DNA from: Caldifarciminota bacterium
Lineage (GTDB): Bacteria > Hydrothermota > 32-111 > QNBC01
Assembly: GCA_023132105.1 (NCBI GenBank)
Contig: JAGLYS010000122.1
Span: 1-18,006 of the forward strand
DNA length: 18,006 nucleotides
Direction: 5' to 3'
In this document: positions 7,458-15,495 of the stretch, one piece after another
Position numbering within the stretch: position 1 is the stretch's first letter
Layout of the letters: each line of letters begins with the position of its first letter
Program-made: the position numbers and the translations under genes
The notes under the pieces: model-generated
Seen by the model: the letters and a program-made list of their open reading frames with translations, nothing else
Told to the model about the DNA's origin: nothing
Database searches by the model: none

Positions 7458-8265
7458 CAAATATATCAATTCGATAATTGAAAATATGAAGGTATCCGAT
7501 AGATTGAAGTCTGCAATGCTCTATTCGATAAATGCAGGCGGTAAGAGGGTCAGACCTGAAATTGCTTTGCTTGTTTACAAAATTAGAAATAGAGAGATTG
7601 ATGATAAAATTCTACGATATGCTTCTGCAATCGAATTAATTCACACAGCCAGTCTTATTCATGATGATCTTCCCGGTATAGACAATGATAATATAAGAAG
7701 GCATAAAGCCACACTTCATAAAGCTTTCGATGAAGCTACTGCTATATTATCCGGTGATCTTTTATTCGTAAAAGGACTTGAAATCCTTTCAGAAAATGAT
7801 AAACTTAAAACCATGGCTTCATTGGCAGTTGAAAATTTAATTAATGGTGAAAGTATTGATACTCAGTTTGAGAATTGTGATATTTCAAAAGGTGAATGGG
7901 AGTCAATGGTCAAGGGAAAAACGGGAGCTTTGATAAAACTTGCTTTTGAAGTAGGAAGTTGTTTAGGTGGCTATAATGAAGAAGAGATTAATATGTTAAG
8001 ACAGACAGGAATTGATTTGGGGTTAGTATTTCAGATAAGTGATGACTTACTCGATATAATAGGGAATGAAAAACTTGTAGGAAAGAGGTTGAAAAAAGAC
8101 AGGCAATATGGGAAACAAACTATTTTAAAATTTCACTCATTGCAAGAAATTAACAATATTATAGAATGCTATTTTAAAGAAATAGTTGACAACCTAAGAA
8201 ATTTGGATGGAAATACATTGGAAATTGTTAATTACATAATATTATTAAAGGATAGGAAATTATGA
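7441..8265 (+). CDS. ispA: Polyprenyl (farnesyl/geranylgeranyl) diphosphate synthase
   Basis: A trans-isoprenyl diphosphate synthase that adds isopentenyl diphosphate to allylic primers. Counting from ATG 7441 (274 residues), the first aspartate-rich motif is DDLPGID at 75-81, with LIHTASLIHDD before it. The second is DDLLD at 201-205 in FQISDDLLD. GGKRVRPE and the GK..KD..YGK.T region are also present. The residues before the first motif fit short-chain (C15/C20) enzymes, but chain length cannot be settled. The longer frame from GTG 7384 lies inside xseB and lacks family similarity, whereas ATG 7441 follows GAGGAAGG, so I chose it. It overlaps DUF212 by four bases and lies one gene upstream of dxs, giving a local isoprenoid cluster. 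Confidence 0.92.
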   Translation: MKKEIDKYINSIIENMKVSDRLKSAMLYSINAGGKRVRPEIALLVYKIRNREIDDKILRYASAIELIHTASLIHDDLPGIDNDNIRRHKATLHKAFDEATAILSGDLLFVKGLEILSENDKLKTMASLAVENLINGESIDTQFENCDISKGEWESMVKGKTGALIKLAFEVGSCLGGYNEEEINMLRQTGIDLGLVFQISDDLLDIIGNEKLVGKRLKKDRQYGKQTILKFHSLQEINNIIECYFKEIVDNLRNLDGNTLEIVNYIILLKDRKL

Positions 8266-8687
8266 ATATACCCATTGGTTTTAAAATAATACTTGTTTCT
8301 ATGATAGCAAGCTTTATTGCACAGCTATCTAAATTTTTTTCATATATCATTGAGTATCGTAAAATAGATTTTGTGAAATTATATAATACGGGAGGGATGC
8401 CCAGTGCTCATTCCTCTTCGGTAATGGCGATTACAACATTGATTGGAATTACTCAAGGATTTTTCTCCCCTTTATTCGGGGTTACATTCTGCTTTTCTTT
8501 TATAGTAATGTATGATGCGGCAGGTCTTAGAAGAGCTGCCGGTCATCAGGCAAGAGCATTGAATACTATAATTCAAAAGGGAGAGATTGACAATATCGGA
8601 AAACTCGTAGATCAGCTTGGACATACTCCATTCGAGGTTTTAATGGGAATAATTCTTGGCATTTTAACGGCAGGCGTTTTTTTATGA
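8262..8687 (+). CDS. Divergent PAP2-family (DUF212, YuiD-like) membrane protein
   Basis: A 141-residue membrane protein of the divergent PAP2 (acid phosphatase/vanadium haloperoxidase-related) family. Hydrophobic segments lie near residues 6-30, 53-82 and 120-141. Family motifs are intact: GGMPSAHSSS at 44-53, DAAGLRRAAGHQA from 85, and LGHTPFEV near 121. The histidine in PSAHSS and the RxxxGHQ motif correspond to PAP2 catalytic positions, so a lipid- or prenyl-phosphate phosphatase activity is plausible but not established for the family. Placement between ispA and dxs, with 4-base overlaps on both sides, suggests a prenyl-diphosphate substrate. The ATG overlaps the ispA stop as ATGA. Confidence 0.9.
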   Translation: MNIPIGFKIILVSMIASFIAQLSKFFSYIIEYRKIDFVKLYNTGGMPSAHSSSVMAITTLIGITQGFFSPLFGVTFCFSFIVMYDAAGLRRAAGHQARALNTIIQKGEIDNIGKLVDQLGHTPFEVLMGIILGILTAGVFL

Positions 8688-10552
8688 TATTAAATAGGGT
8701 GAATTATCCCGAAGATTTAAGAAAACTTAATATAAAAGAATTGGATTTACTTACGAATGATATAAGAAAATATATAATAGATATCGTATCTAAAAAGGGA
8801 GGGCATCTTGCTCCAAGTCTTGGGACAGTGGAACTAACTATTGCTTTACACTATATTTTCGATTCCCCAAAGGATAAGATTGTCTTTGATGTGGGGCATC
8901 AATCCTATACTCATAAAATTATTACAGGAAGAAAAGAAATGTTCAGGAAATTAAGACAATATAATGGATTGAGTGGATTTACCAATAGAAATGAAAGTGA
9001 GTATGATCCATTTGGAGCCGGTCATGTGGGAACAGCAATATCCTCTGCATTGGGATTGGCAGTTGCCAGGGATATTGCAGGAGAAGATAATAAAGTAATT
9101 GCAGTGGTTGGTGATGGTGGGCTGACATCGGGTTTAAGCTATGAAGGTTTAAACAATGCAGGATATATGCATAAAGATATAATTGTTGTTTTGAATGACA
9201 ATAAAATGTCTATAGATAAGAATGTAGGCAGTATTGCACTATATCTTGCCCGGATTACCACTACACCGGAATATTATACTTTAAAGAGTAGTATATGGAA
9301 TCTTATAAATAGAATAACAGACAGGAATGAGAGAATAAACAGATTTATGAGTAGGATGAGAGAAAGTTTAAAAACATTCTTTATCCCTACCGAAACGATC
9401 TTTTTTGAAGGAATGGGTTTTCATTATTTCGGTCCGTATGACGGTCATAACATAAGGGAGTTGATAGAGGTGTTCAAATTTGTTAAAAGACTTAATGAAC
9501 CTGTTTTTATCCATGTGATTACGGAAAAGGGGAAAGGATATAAAAATGCCGAAAATAACCCAATATTATTTCATGGGTTGGGACCATTTGATATAGAAAG
9601 CGGAAAAGCCAATGAACCGATAAACGGCAGAGAAAAGTATACAAATGTTTTTTCAAGTAAAATGGTGGAATTGGGAAAGAAATATGGTGATATTGTAGCA
9701 ATAACAGCAGCAATGCCACAAGGAACAGGTTTGGTGGAATTTAGAGAAAAATTTCCGGATAGATTTTATGATGTTGGAATAGCAGAACAACATGCCGTAA
9801 CATTTGCCGGAGGATTAGCTGCAGGAGGTATGCATCCTTTTGTCGTAATTTATTCGACTTTTTTACAGAGGTCCTATGATTCGATTGTTCATGATATTGC
9901 ACTCCAAAATCTTCCTGTCGTTTTTTGCATAGATAGAGCTGGAATCGTTGGAGAAGATGGTCCAACTCATCATGGTGTATTCGATATAGCATATTTAAGA
10001 ACAATACCAAATATTGTAATTATGGCTCCAAAGGATAAAGCAGAATTTGAAAGCATGCTTGAATTCGCAGCATCATATTATGAGCACCCTATAGCTATTA
10101 GATATCCAAGAGAGGGGATTCCGAAAGAATTCGGAATAATGAAGAAAATACAGATTGGAAAGGGCGAAATAGTATATACAAGCAAGATAAACAATACGGT
10201 AATTTTAGCTGTTGGAACAGGTAATGTTATTGCAAGAGATATTATCAATAATGAGCATATCGAATGTGATCATATCAATTTAAGATTTGTAAAACCACTT
10301 GATATTAAACTGATAAAATCCGTAGCAGAATATTATAAATATGTAATTTCTATTGAAGAGGGAAGTATAAAAGGGGGGATAAATGAAGAAATTATTACAT
10401 TGTTAAATAGGTATGGATTTAAGGGTATATTTACTGCAATCGGTTTGGCAGATCACTTTATTACATTTGGTAAAAGGGAAACCCTTTTGGAGAAGGAAGG
10501 TTTTACTTCTAAATGTATATCAAAAGTTATTAAAGGAATGAGAGGTTATTAA
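8684..10552 (+). CDS. dxs: 1-deoxy-D-xylulose-5-phosphate synthase
   Basis: First enzyme of the MEP isoprenoid pathway. It condenses pyruvate and glyceraldehyde 3-phosphate with thiamine diphosphate; 622 residues, normal length. Seen in order: GGHLAPSLG with the active-site histidine, VGHQSYTHKIITGR, GAGHVGTAISSALG, and the thiamine-diphosphate motif GDG (143-145) through NDNKMS near 171. The middle domain has FGPYDGHNI. The pyrimidine domain has GIAEQHAVTFAGG with the catalytic glutamate, and DRAGIVGEDGPTHHGVFD follows. The C-terminal transketolase domain ends normally. Its ATG overlaps the DUF212 stop by four bases, and its own stop shares a base with the secA start (TAATG). With ispA it anchors the isoprenoid part of the array. 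Confidence 0.96.
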   Translation: MILNRVNYPEDLRKLNIKELDLLTNDIRKYIIDIVSKKGGHLAPSLGTVELTIALHYIFDSPKDKIVFDVGHQSYTHKIITGRKEMFRKLRQYNGLSGFTNRNESEYDPFGAGHVGTAISSALGLAVARDIAGEDNKVIAVVGDGGLTSGLSYEGLNNAGYMHKDIIVVLNDNKMSIDKNVGSIALYLARITTTPEYYTLKSSIWNLINRITDRNERINRFMSRMRESLKTFFIPTETIFFEGMGFHYFGPYDGHNIRELIEVFKFVKRLNEPVFIHVITEKGKGYKNAENNPILFHGLGPFDIESGKANEPINGREKYTNVFSSKMVELGKKYGDIVAITAAMPQGTGLVEFREKFPDRFYDVGIAEQHAVTFAGGLAAGGMHPFVVIYSTFLQRSYDSIVHDIALQNLPVVFCIDRAGIVGEDGPTHHGVFDIAYLRTIPNIVIMAPKDKAEFESMLEFAASYYEHPIAIRYPREGIPKEFGIMKKIQIGKGEIVYTSKINNTVILAVGTGNVIARDIINNEHIECDHINLRFVKPLDIKLIKSVAEYYKYVISIEEGSIKGGINEEIITLLNRYGFKGIFTAIGLADHFITFGKRETLLEKEGFTSKCISKVIKGMRGY

Positions 10553-13311
10553 TGATGAATCTTATTAATAAATTATTTGGTTCTAAGAACGACAGGGAGT
10601 TGAAAAAATATTGGAATATTGTTCCGCTTATAAACGAGGAATATGAAAAATTACATACATTGTCCGATGATGAGTTGAAAAATAAAACAGAAGAATTCAG
10701 AAAGAGGATAAGCGAAGGTGAAAACGAAGATGACTTAATAATTGAATCCTTTGCTGTTGTGAAAGAAACATGTAGAAGATTAATTGGCAGGAAGTGGGTA
10801 GTAATAGGGCATGAAACCGAATGGAATATGATACCATTCGATGTTCAGCTAATAGGAGCTATGGTTTTACATGAAGGTAGAATAGCGGAAATGGCAACGG
10901 GTGAAGGAAAAACCCTGGCAGCAACAATGCCAATTTATCTAAATGCACTAAGTGGTAAAGGTGTTCATTTGGTTACTGTTAATGATTACCTGGCTCAAAG
11001 GGATAGTGAATGGATGGGTCCGATTTATGAGTTTCTCGGATTAACTGTCGGAGTTATAAAAGCAGGTATAACACCCGAAGAAAGAAAAGAACAGTACCGT
11101 TGTGATATTACATACGGAACGAATAATGAATTTGGGTTCGATTACTTGAGAGATAATATGGTAATCGATCATGCCCAAAAAGTGCAAAGGGGATTTAATT
11201 ATGTAATAGTCGATGAGGTGGATTCTGTTTTAATAGATGAAGCGAGAACACCTTTGATTATATCAGGTCCTGTAGAGATATCATTACAACAGTATAAGGA
11301 ATTAAAACCAGCTGTTAGTAGAATAGTTAAAATTCAGAATAAATATATTAATGATTTAATTACCGAAGCCATTAATCACATTAAAGAAAGTAGAGAAAGG
11401 GAAGCGGCAGGCTTATTGTTATTGGCTCAAAAAGGTGCTCCTAAAAATAAGAGATTACAGAAATTGTATAGAGAAAAAGGAATAAAAGTACTTGTAGATA
11501 ATCTTGAAATCGAGTTGATTAGAGATAAAACAGTTAACAAATTCGAAGAACAGCTTTATTATGTTATAGATGAAAAAGGCAATGCTATTTCAGTAACCGA
11601 TAAAGGTAGAAATGAGATGTTTAGGAATGATCCGGAATTTTTTACTGTACCTGACCTTAGTGAGGAATTCCATAAAATTGATATTGATGAAAGGTTATCA
11701 AGAAGAGAAATAGCTGTTGCAAAGGATGCCATTCAAAGGCAATATGCCGAAAAAAGTGGAATGATTCATAATGTACATCAGCTTTTGAAAGCATATTCAT
11801 TATTTGAAAGAGATTCCGAATATGTTATAATGGATGGCAAAGTATTGATTGTAGATGAATTTACAGGGAGACTTATGCAAGGGAGAAGATTCTCCGAAGG
11901 TATACATGAGGCAATAGAAGCTAAAGAGGGGGTAAAGATTGAAAAGGAAACACAAACACTTGCAACAATTACTTTGCAAAATTTCTTTAGAATGTATAAT
12001 AAATTATCCGGTATGACAGGTACGGCTGAAACGGAATCAGCCGAATTTTGGGAGATTTACAAAATTGATGTAATCGTAGTTCCCACTAACGAACAGGTTA
12101 TAAGAAATGACAAATCGGATATGATATATAGAACGAAAAGTGAAAAGTATAGGGCAATTATAAATGAAATAGACAGGGTGCATAAAGAAGGGCAACCTGT
12201 TCTTGTAGGGACTATAACAGTAGATGTATCGGAAATAATTTCAAGGATGTTAAAAAGGGCTGGAATTTCTCATTCTGTTTTAAATGCAAAATATCATCAA
12301 AAAGAAGCGGAGATTATTTCAAATGCAGGTATAAGTGGAAATGTTACCATATCTACCAATATGGCTGGAAGAGGTACCGATATTAAATTAGGGGAAGGTG
12401 TTGTTGATAGTGGTGGTTTGCATGTAATAGGAACAGAAAGGCATGAATCAAGAAGAATTGACAGACAGCTGAGAGGAAGAAGCGGGAGACAGGGGGATCC
12501 CGGGTCATCCAGATTCTTTATATCTCTTGAGGACGATTTAATGAGATTATTTGCTTCGGATAGGATTGCAAGAGCAATGGACAGAATTGGTATCGAAGAA
12601 AACGAACCTATTACTCATCCGTTAATTAGTAAAGCGATTGAGAATGCACAGAAGAGGGTTGAAGAATATAATTTCGGGATAAGGAAAAGACTTATTGAAT
12701 ATGATGATGTTATGAATAAACAGAGAGAAGCTATCTATTCTATGAGAGATGAGATTCTTTTTACTGATAATCCGGATGAATTCATTACTAACAAAATAAA
12801 AAATGTTATAGATGATACAATCGAATTACATATTTCAGGAAAGAAATATCAGGAAGAATGGGATTGGGATGGTTTGCAGGTATATTATATAAATACTTTT
12901 CTTGATGATCCTCAAATCAACAACGAGATGAAAAAAGACATTTCACAGGATGAATTATTCGAATATCTTCTTGAAAGGGCATTGAAAAATCTTGAATTGA
13001 AAAAGGATGAATTTGGTGAATTGTATAATAGAGTTATTAGATTTGTCTCACTACAAACGATTGATACAAAATGGAGAGATCATTTGTATGAATTAGATGC
13101 TCTAAAGGAGGGCATTGGGCTTAGAGGGTATGCTCAGAAAGACCCTCTAATTGAATATAAAAGAGAATCATTTCATCTGTTTCAAAATATGATTGTCAAA
13201 ATGGATGAAGAAATAGTGGCGAAAATGTTCAGGGTTCAGGTTAGAAAAGAAGAGGATCAACAAAAGTCTTATAAGAAAGTAAAGGAACGTAAAAAAATTA
13301 AAAGGACTTGA
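10552..13311 (+). CDS. secA: Protein translocase ATPase SecA, FCB-type insertion, no zinc tail
   Basis: The motor ATPase that drives preproteins through SecYEG; 919 residues. Motifs: Walker A MATGEGKT (114-121, Lys120), NDYLAQRD, TYGTNNEFGFDYLRDNM, DEVDSVLIDEARTPLI (221 onward), the preprotein cross-linking region, LSGMTGTAETE, TNMAGRGTDI and QLRGRSGRQGDPG. All helicase motifs are intact. Residues about 255-345 hold an extra segment (AGLLLLAQKGAPKNK from 286, then GIKVLVDNLE) of the type I know from Bacteroidetes and allied phyla. The C-terminus ends in a Lys/Arg/Glu-rich tail without the CxCx(8)C[HC] zinc site that binds SecB. ATG 10552 and ATG 10555 are both possible; the first overlaps the dxs stop by one base. 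Confidence 0.97.
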   Translation: MMNLINKLFGSKNDRELKKYWNIVPLINEEYEKLHTLSDDELKNKTEEFRKRISEGENEDDLIIESFAVVKETCRRLIGRKWVVIGHETEWNMIPFDVQLIGAMVLHEGRIAEMATGEGKTLAATMPIYLNALSGKGVHLVTVNDYLAQRDSEWMGPIYEFLGLTVGVIKAGITPEERKEQYRCDITYGTNNEFGFDYLRDNMVIDHAQKVQRGFNYVIVDEVDSVLIDEARTPLIISGPVEISLQQYKELKPAVSRIVKIQNKYINDLITEAINHIKESREREAAGLLLLAQKGAPKNKRLQKLYREKGIKVLVDNLEIELIRDKTVNKFEEQLYYVIDEKGNAISVTDKGRNEMFRNDPEFFTVPDLSEEFHKIDIDERLSRREIAVAKDAIQRQYAEKSGMIHNVHQLLKAYSLFERDSEYVIMDGKVLIVDEFTGRLMQGRRFSEGIHEAIEAKEGVKIEKETQTLATITLQNFFRMYNKLSGMTGTAETESAEFWEIYKIDVIVVPTNEQVIRNDKSDMIYRTKSEKYRAIINEIDRVHKEGQPVLVGTITVDVSEIISRMLKRAGISHSVLNAKYHQKEAEIISNAGISGNVTISTNMAGRGTDIKLGEGVVDSGGLHVIGTERHESRRIDRQLRGRSGRQGDPGSSRFFISLEDDLMRLFASDRIARAMDRIGIEENEPITHPLISKAIENAQKRVEEYNFGIRKRLIEYDDVMNKQREAIYSMRDEILFTDNPDEFITNKIKNVIDDTIELHISGKKYQEEWDWDGLQVYYINTFLDDPQINNEMKKDISQDELFEYLLERALKNLELKKDEFGELYNRVIRFVSLQTIDTKWRDHLYELDALKEGIGLRGYAQKDPLIEYKRESFHLFQNMIVKMDEEIVAKMFRVQVRKEEDQQKSYKKVKERKKIKRT

Positions 13312-13336
13312 CAAAATATGACTAAAATAATATTAT
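13308..13336 (+). promoter_or_regulatory. Strong sigma70-type promoter for the two-component genes
   Basis: A perfect TTGACA at 13308-13313 and TATTAT at 13331-13336 (5 of 6 matches) are separated by exactly 17 bp. The -35 box overlaps the secA stop codon (13309-13311). The start of transcription would be near 13343, leaving a leader of about 13 bases made up mostly of the AAGGAAGG ribosome binding site ahead of ATG 13356. This separates the regulator and kinase from the housekeeping array. Confidence 0.8.
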
Positions 13337-13355
13337 CTAATTAAGGAAGGTATAT

Positions 13356-13721
13356 ATGGCGAATATATTGATTGTTGATGATGACAGATTTTTACTGGAC
13401 ATTCTATCCTTTACTTTAAAAAAGGCAGGTTATGATATACTAACTGCAATGGATGGTAATGAGGCATTACAGCTTATTGAAAACGAACATCCTGACCTTG
13501 TTATAAGTGATATTATGATGCCCAATTTGGATGGATATGCAATGCTGGAGAAGATAAGAAATAATTCTTCCACGATTGCTACAAAAGTTATATTTCTTAG
13601 TGCAAAAGGAAACCCAAAGGATATTGAAAAAGGTTACAATCTTGGTGTAAATGCCTATATTACAAAGCCGTTTAATTTGCAGGAATTGCTTGAGAAAATC
13701 GAAAATCAGTTAAAGAGTTAG
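13356..13721 (+). CDS. Single-domain response regulator (CheY/Spo0F-like)
   Basis: A 121-residue protein that is one receiver domain with no output domain. Acidic pocket D8, D9 and D10 (ILIVDDD), phosphoacceptor D52 (ISDIMMPNLDGY), Ser82 (IFLSAKG) and Lys104 (TKPF) are all present, so it should accept a phosphate from a histidine kinase. The partner is almost certainly the kinase encoded ten bases downstream. With no DNA-binding domain, it must act by protein contact: as a phosphorelay intermediate, or on motility or another target outside the window. ATG follows AAGGAAGG at good spacing, directly behind a near-consensus promoter. Confidence 0.93.
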   Translation: MANILIVDDDRFLLDILSFTLKKAGYDILTAMDGNEALQLIENEHPDLVISDIMMPNLDGYAMLEKIRNNSSTIATKVIFLSAKGNPKDIEKGYNLGVNAYITKPFNLQELLEKIENQLKS

Positions 13722-13731
13722 AGGGGGTTTT

Positions 13732-15495
13732 ATCAGAAAAGAGATTCTCTTAAAATTAAAGAATAATATTGATTTAGCTCGAGATAAAAATAGAAAGGGA
13801 GAGAATTGTTTTATTCAGATTCAAAAAATATTAAATATTGCAAAGGAATTAACAAAATCCGAATATATTTTAATATTTTTACAGAATCCAGAGGGATATA
13901 AATTAGAGTATGCATTAGGGAAACAGGCTGAAGAGTTAATTGGAACAGCTTTAATTCCCGGTAAGGGATTACCCGGTTGGGTTATTTTACACAATCAGAT
14001 ATTAAATGAGATTAATGTATCAAGAGATATACGTTTTGATTTCAATAACATATTTTCAATGAAACTTTTACCATATTCGGTTCTTGGAATACCTATAGAA
14101 AATGAAAGCAATATAATCGGATCTGTTTTATTTTACAATAAATCACTTCATAGAAAATATATTGAGAGTGATATGGAAATAGCCAAAATGATTACTTCTG
14201 TTTTTGAATTAGAGAATAACCTGAAAGATAATACTCCCGAAGAAGTGCAATCTGCTTTTACAGAAAATAGGGATAAAGTAGACAATAGTTTTCAGAAAGT
14301 AATAAAAACCATTGCCGGGGAAAATAATAAAAATGGAAGTGGGAAAACAAACTCGATTATCAATAAGGTACCTACTATTAGCGATAAAGCAATGGTTCAA
14401 AAAATGAAGATTTTATATGGGAATATTTTAAATACATTTTCGATTCCGATTTTAATTGTCGATAAGAATTTAAATTTAATATTTATCAACAGATCTTTTA
14501 TAGAAATGTTTAATATGAGTGAAGAACAGCTTACAATGAAATGTATAAAAGATGTTTTAGATTTCAGAACGGAAAATAATGATAATTTATGGGACAAAAT
14601 TAAATTGGATATATTCAACTTAGATCAATATGAACCGGTAAAAAAGGTACATTTTGTATACAGGAGAGACGAAACAAATTATTTTAAATATATGGTTGTT
14701 TCATGTATTTTAAAAGAAAGAGATAAAATAATTGGTAAGTTGATAGAATTTTCACCTGTCCCAACAAACAGAGAATTGCAAGCGAAAGAAGAGGAATTTA
14801 TTCAAAATGTTTCTCATGAATTGCGCACTCCATTAAGTGCAATTCTTGGAAGCATTCAAATCCTGATGTCAGGAGTCGGAGAAAATTCTGCTTTAGGGGA
14901 GACTGAGAGGAAATTTCTTTCTATTATTAAGGAGGAGGGGGAAAAATTTTCACTTATCCTTGATAATATAATCAATATTAATAAAATATCCACAGGAGAA
15001 GTCTCTACAATAAGAAACGAAGAGATTAATTTATGTGATGTTATTGAAGATGCTGCATTGCAATTTAAAGAAAAGGCTAAATCCAAAAACATTAAAATAA
15101 ACATTGAATTAAGCGATAAACTCGGTTCTATAAAAGGTGATAAAATGTCATTGTTTTATGTATTTAGCCAATTGATAGATAACGGGATCAAATTCAATAA
15201 AGAGAACGGTGAAGTTTTTATATCAAGCCCAGGGCTTATAATCTTTGATAATATATGGCAAGCTCAGATTACAATTAAAGATACCGGAATCGGTATTGAT
15301 AAAAAAGATATTCCTCATATTTTCGACAAATTTTATAGGGTGGAAAACAAGGTTCACACTGAACATGGTACAGGATTGGGTTTAGCAACGGTAAAAGATA
15401 TTATTATGAATCATAATGGGATGATCAACTGTAAGAGTGAGTTAGGGGAATGGACGGAATTCAAAATATTGATTCCTGCTGAATCTATGCTATAA
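13732..15495 (+). CDS. Soluble GAF-PAS sensor histidine kinase with apparent ATC start
   Basis: A hybrid-free sensor kinase without transmembrane segments, about 587 residues from ATC 13732. Domains: GAF (about 25-165; IQKILNIAKELTKSEYILIF, GKGLPGWVI, LGIPIENESNIIGSVLFYNK), a polar linker, PAS (about 225-345; FSIPILIVDKNLNLIFINRS), HisKA with phosphoacceptor His362 (FIQNVSHELRTPLSAI), and HATPase_c (LIDNGIKFN, DTGIGID, HGTGLGLATVKDI). The first ATG, 14059, falls inside the GAF domain. The frame is open back to 13714 but contains no ATG, GTG or TTG before 14059. AGAGGGGG (13720-13727) lies four bases before ATC at 13732, so translation probably starts there, or the base is an error for ATG. 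It should phosphorylate the regulator just upstream. Confidence 0.85.
   Translation: MRKEILLKLKNNIDLARDKNRKGENCFIQIQKILNIAKELTKSEYILIFLQNPEGYKLEYALGKQAEELIGTALIPGKGLPGWVILHNQILNEINVSRDIRFDFNNIFSMKLLPYSVLGIPIENESNIIGSVLFYNKSLHRKYIESDMEIAKMITSVFELENNLKDNTPEEVQSAFTENRDKVDNSFQKVIKTIAGENNKNGSGKTNSIINKVPTISDKAMVQKMKILYGNILNTFSIPILIVDKNLNLIFINRSFIEMFNMSEEQLTMKCIKDVLDFRTENNDNLWDKIKLDIFNLDQYEPVKKVHFVYRRDETNYFKYMVVSCILKERDKIIGKLIEFSPVPTNRELQAKEEEFIQNVSHELRTPLSAILGSIQILMSGVGENSALGETERKFLSIIKEEGEKFSLILDNIININKISTGEVSTIRNEEINLCDVIEDAALQFKEKAKSKNIKINIELSDKLGSIKGDKMSLFYVFSQLIDNGIKFNKENGEVFISSPGLIIFDNIWQAQITIKDTGIGIDKKDIPHIFDKFYRVENKVHTEHGTGLGLATVKDIIMNHNGMINCKSELGEWTEFKILIPAESML

Noticed and set aside
13719..13760. 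A frameshift joining the response regulator and kinase into one hybrid protein
   Set aside because: The regulator ends at a normal receiver-domain boundary, and a good ribosome binding site follows its stop, so two separate proteins are the simpler reading.
14059..14061. ATG 14059 as the histidine kinase start
   Set aside because: It falls within the GAF domain, and no ribosome binding site precedes it; the upstream in-frame sequence is clearly part of the same protein.
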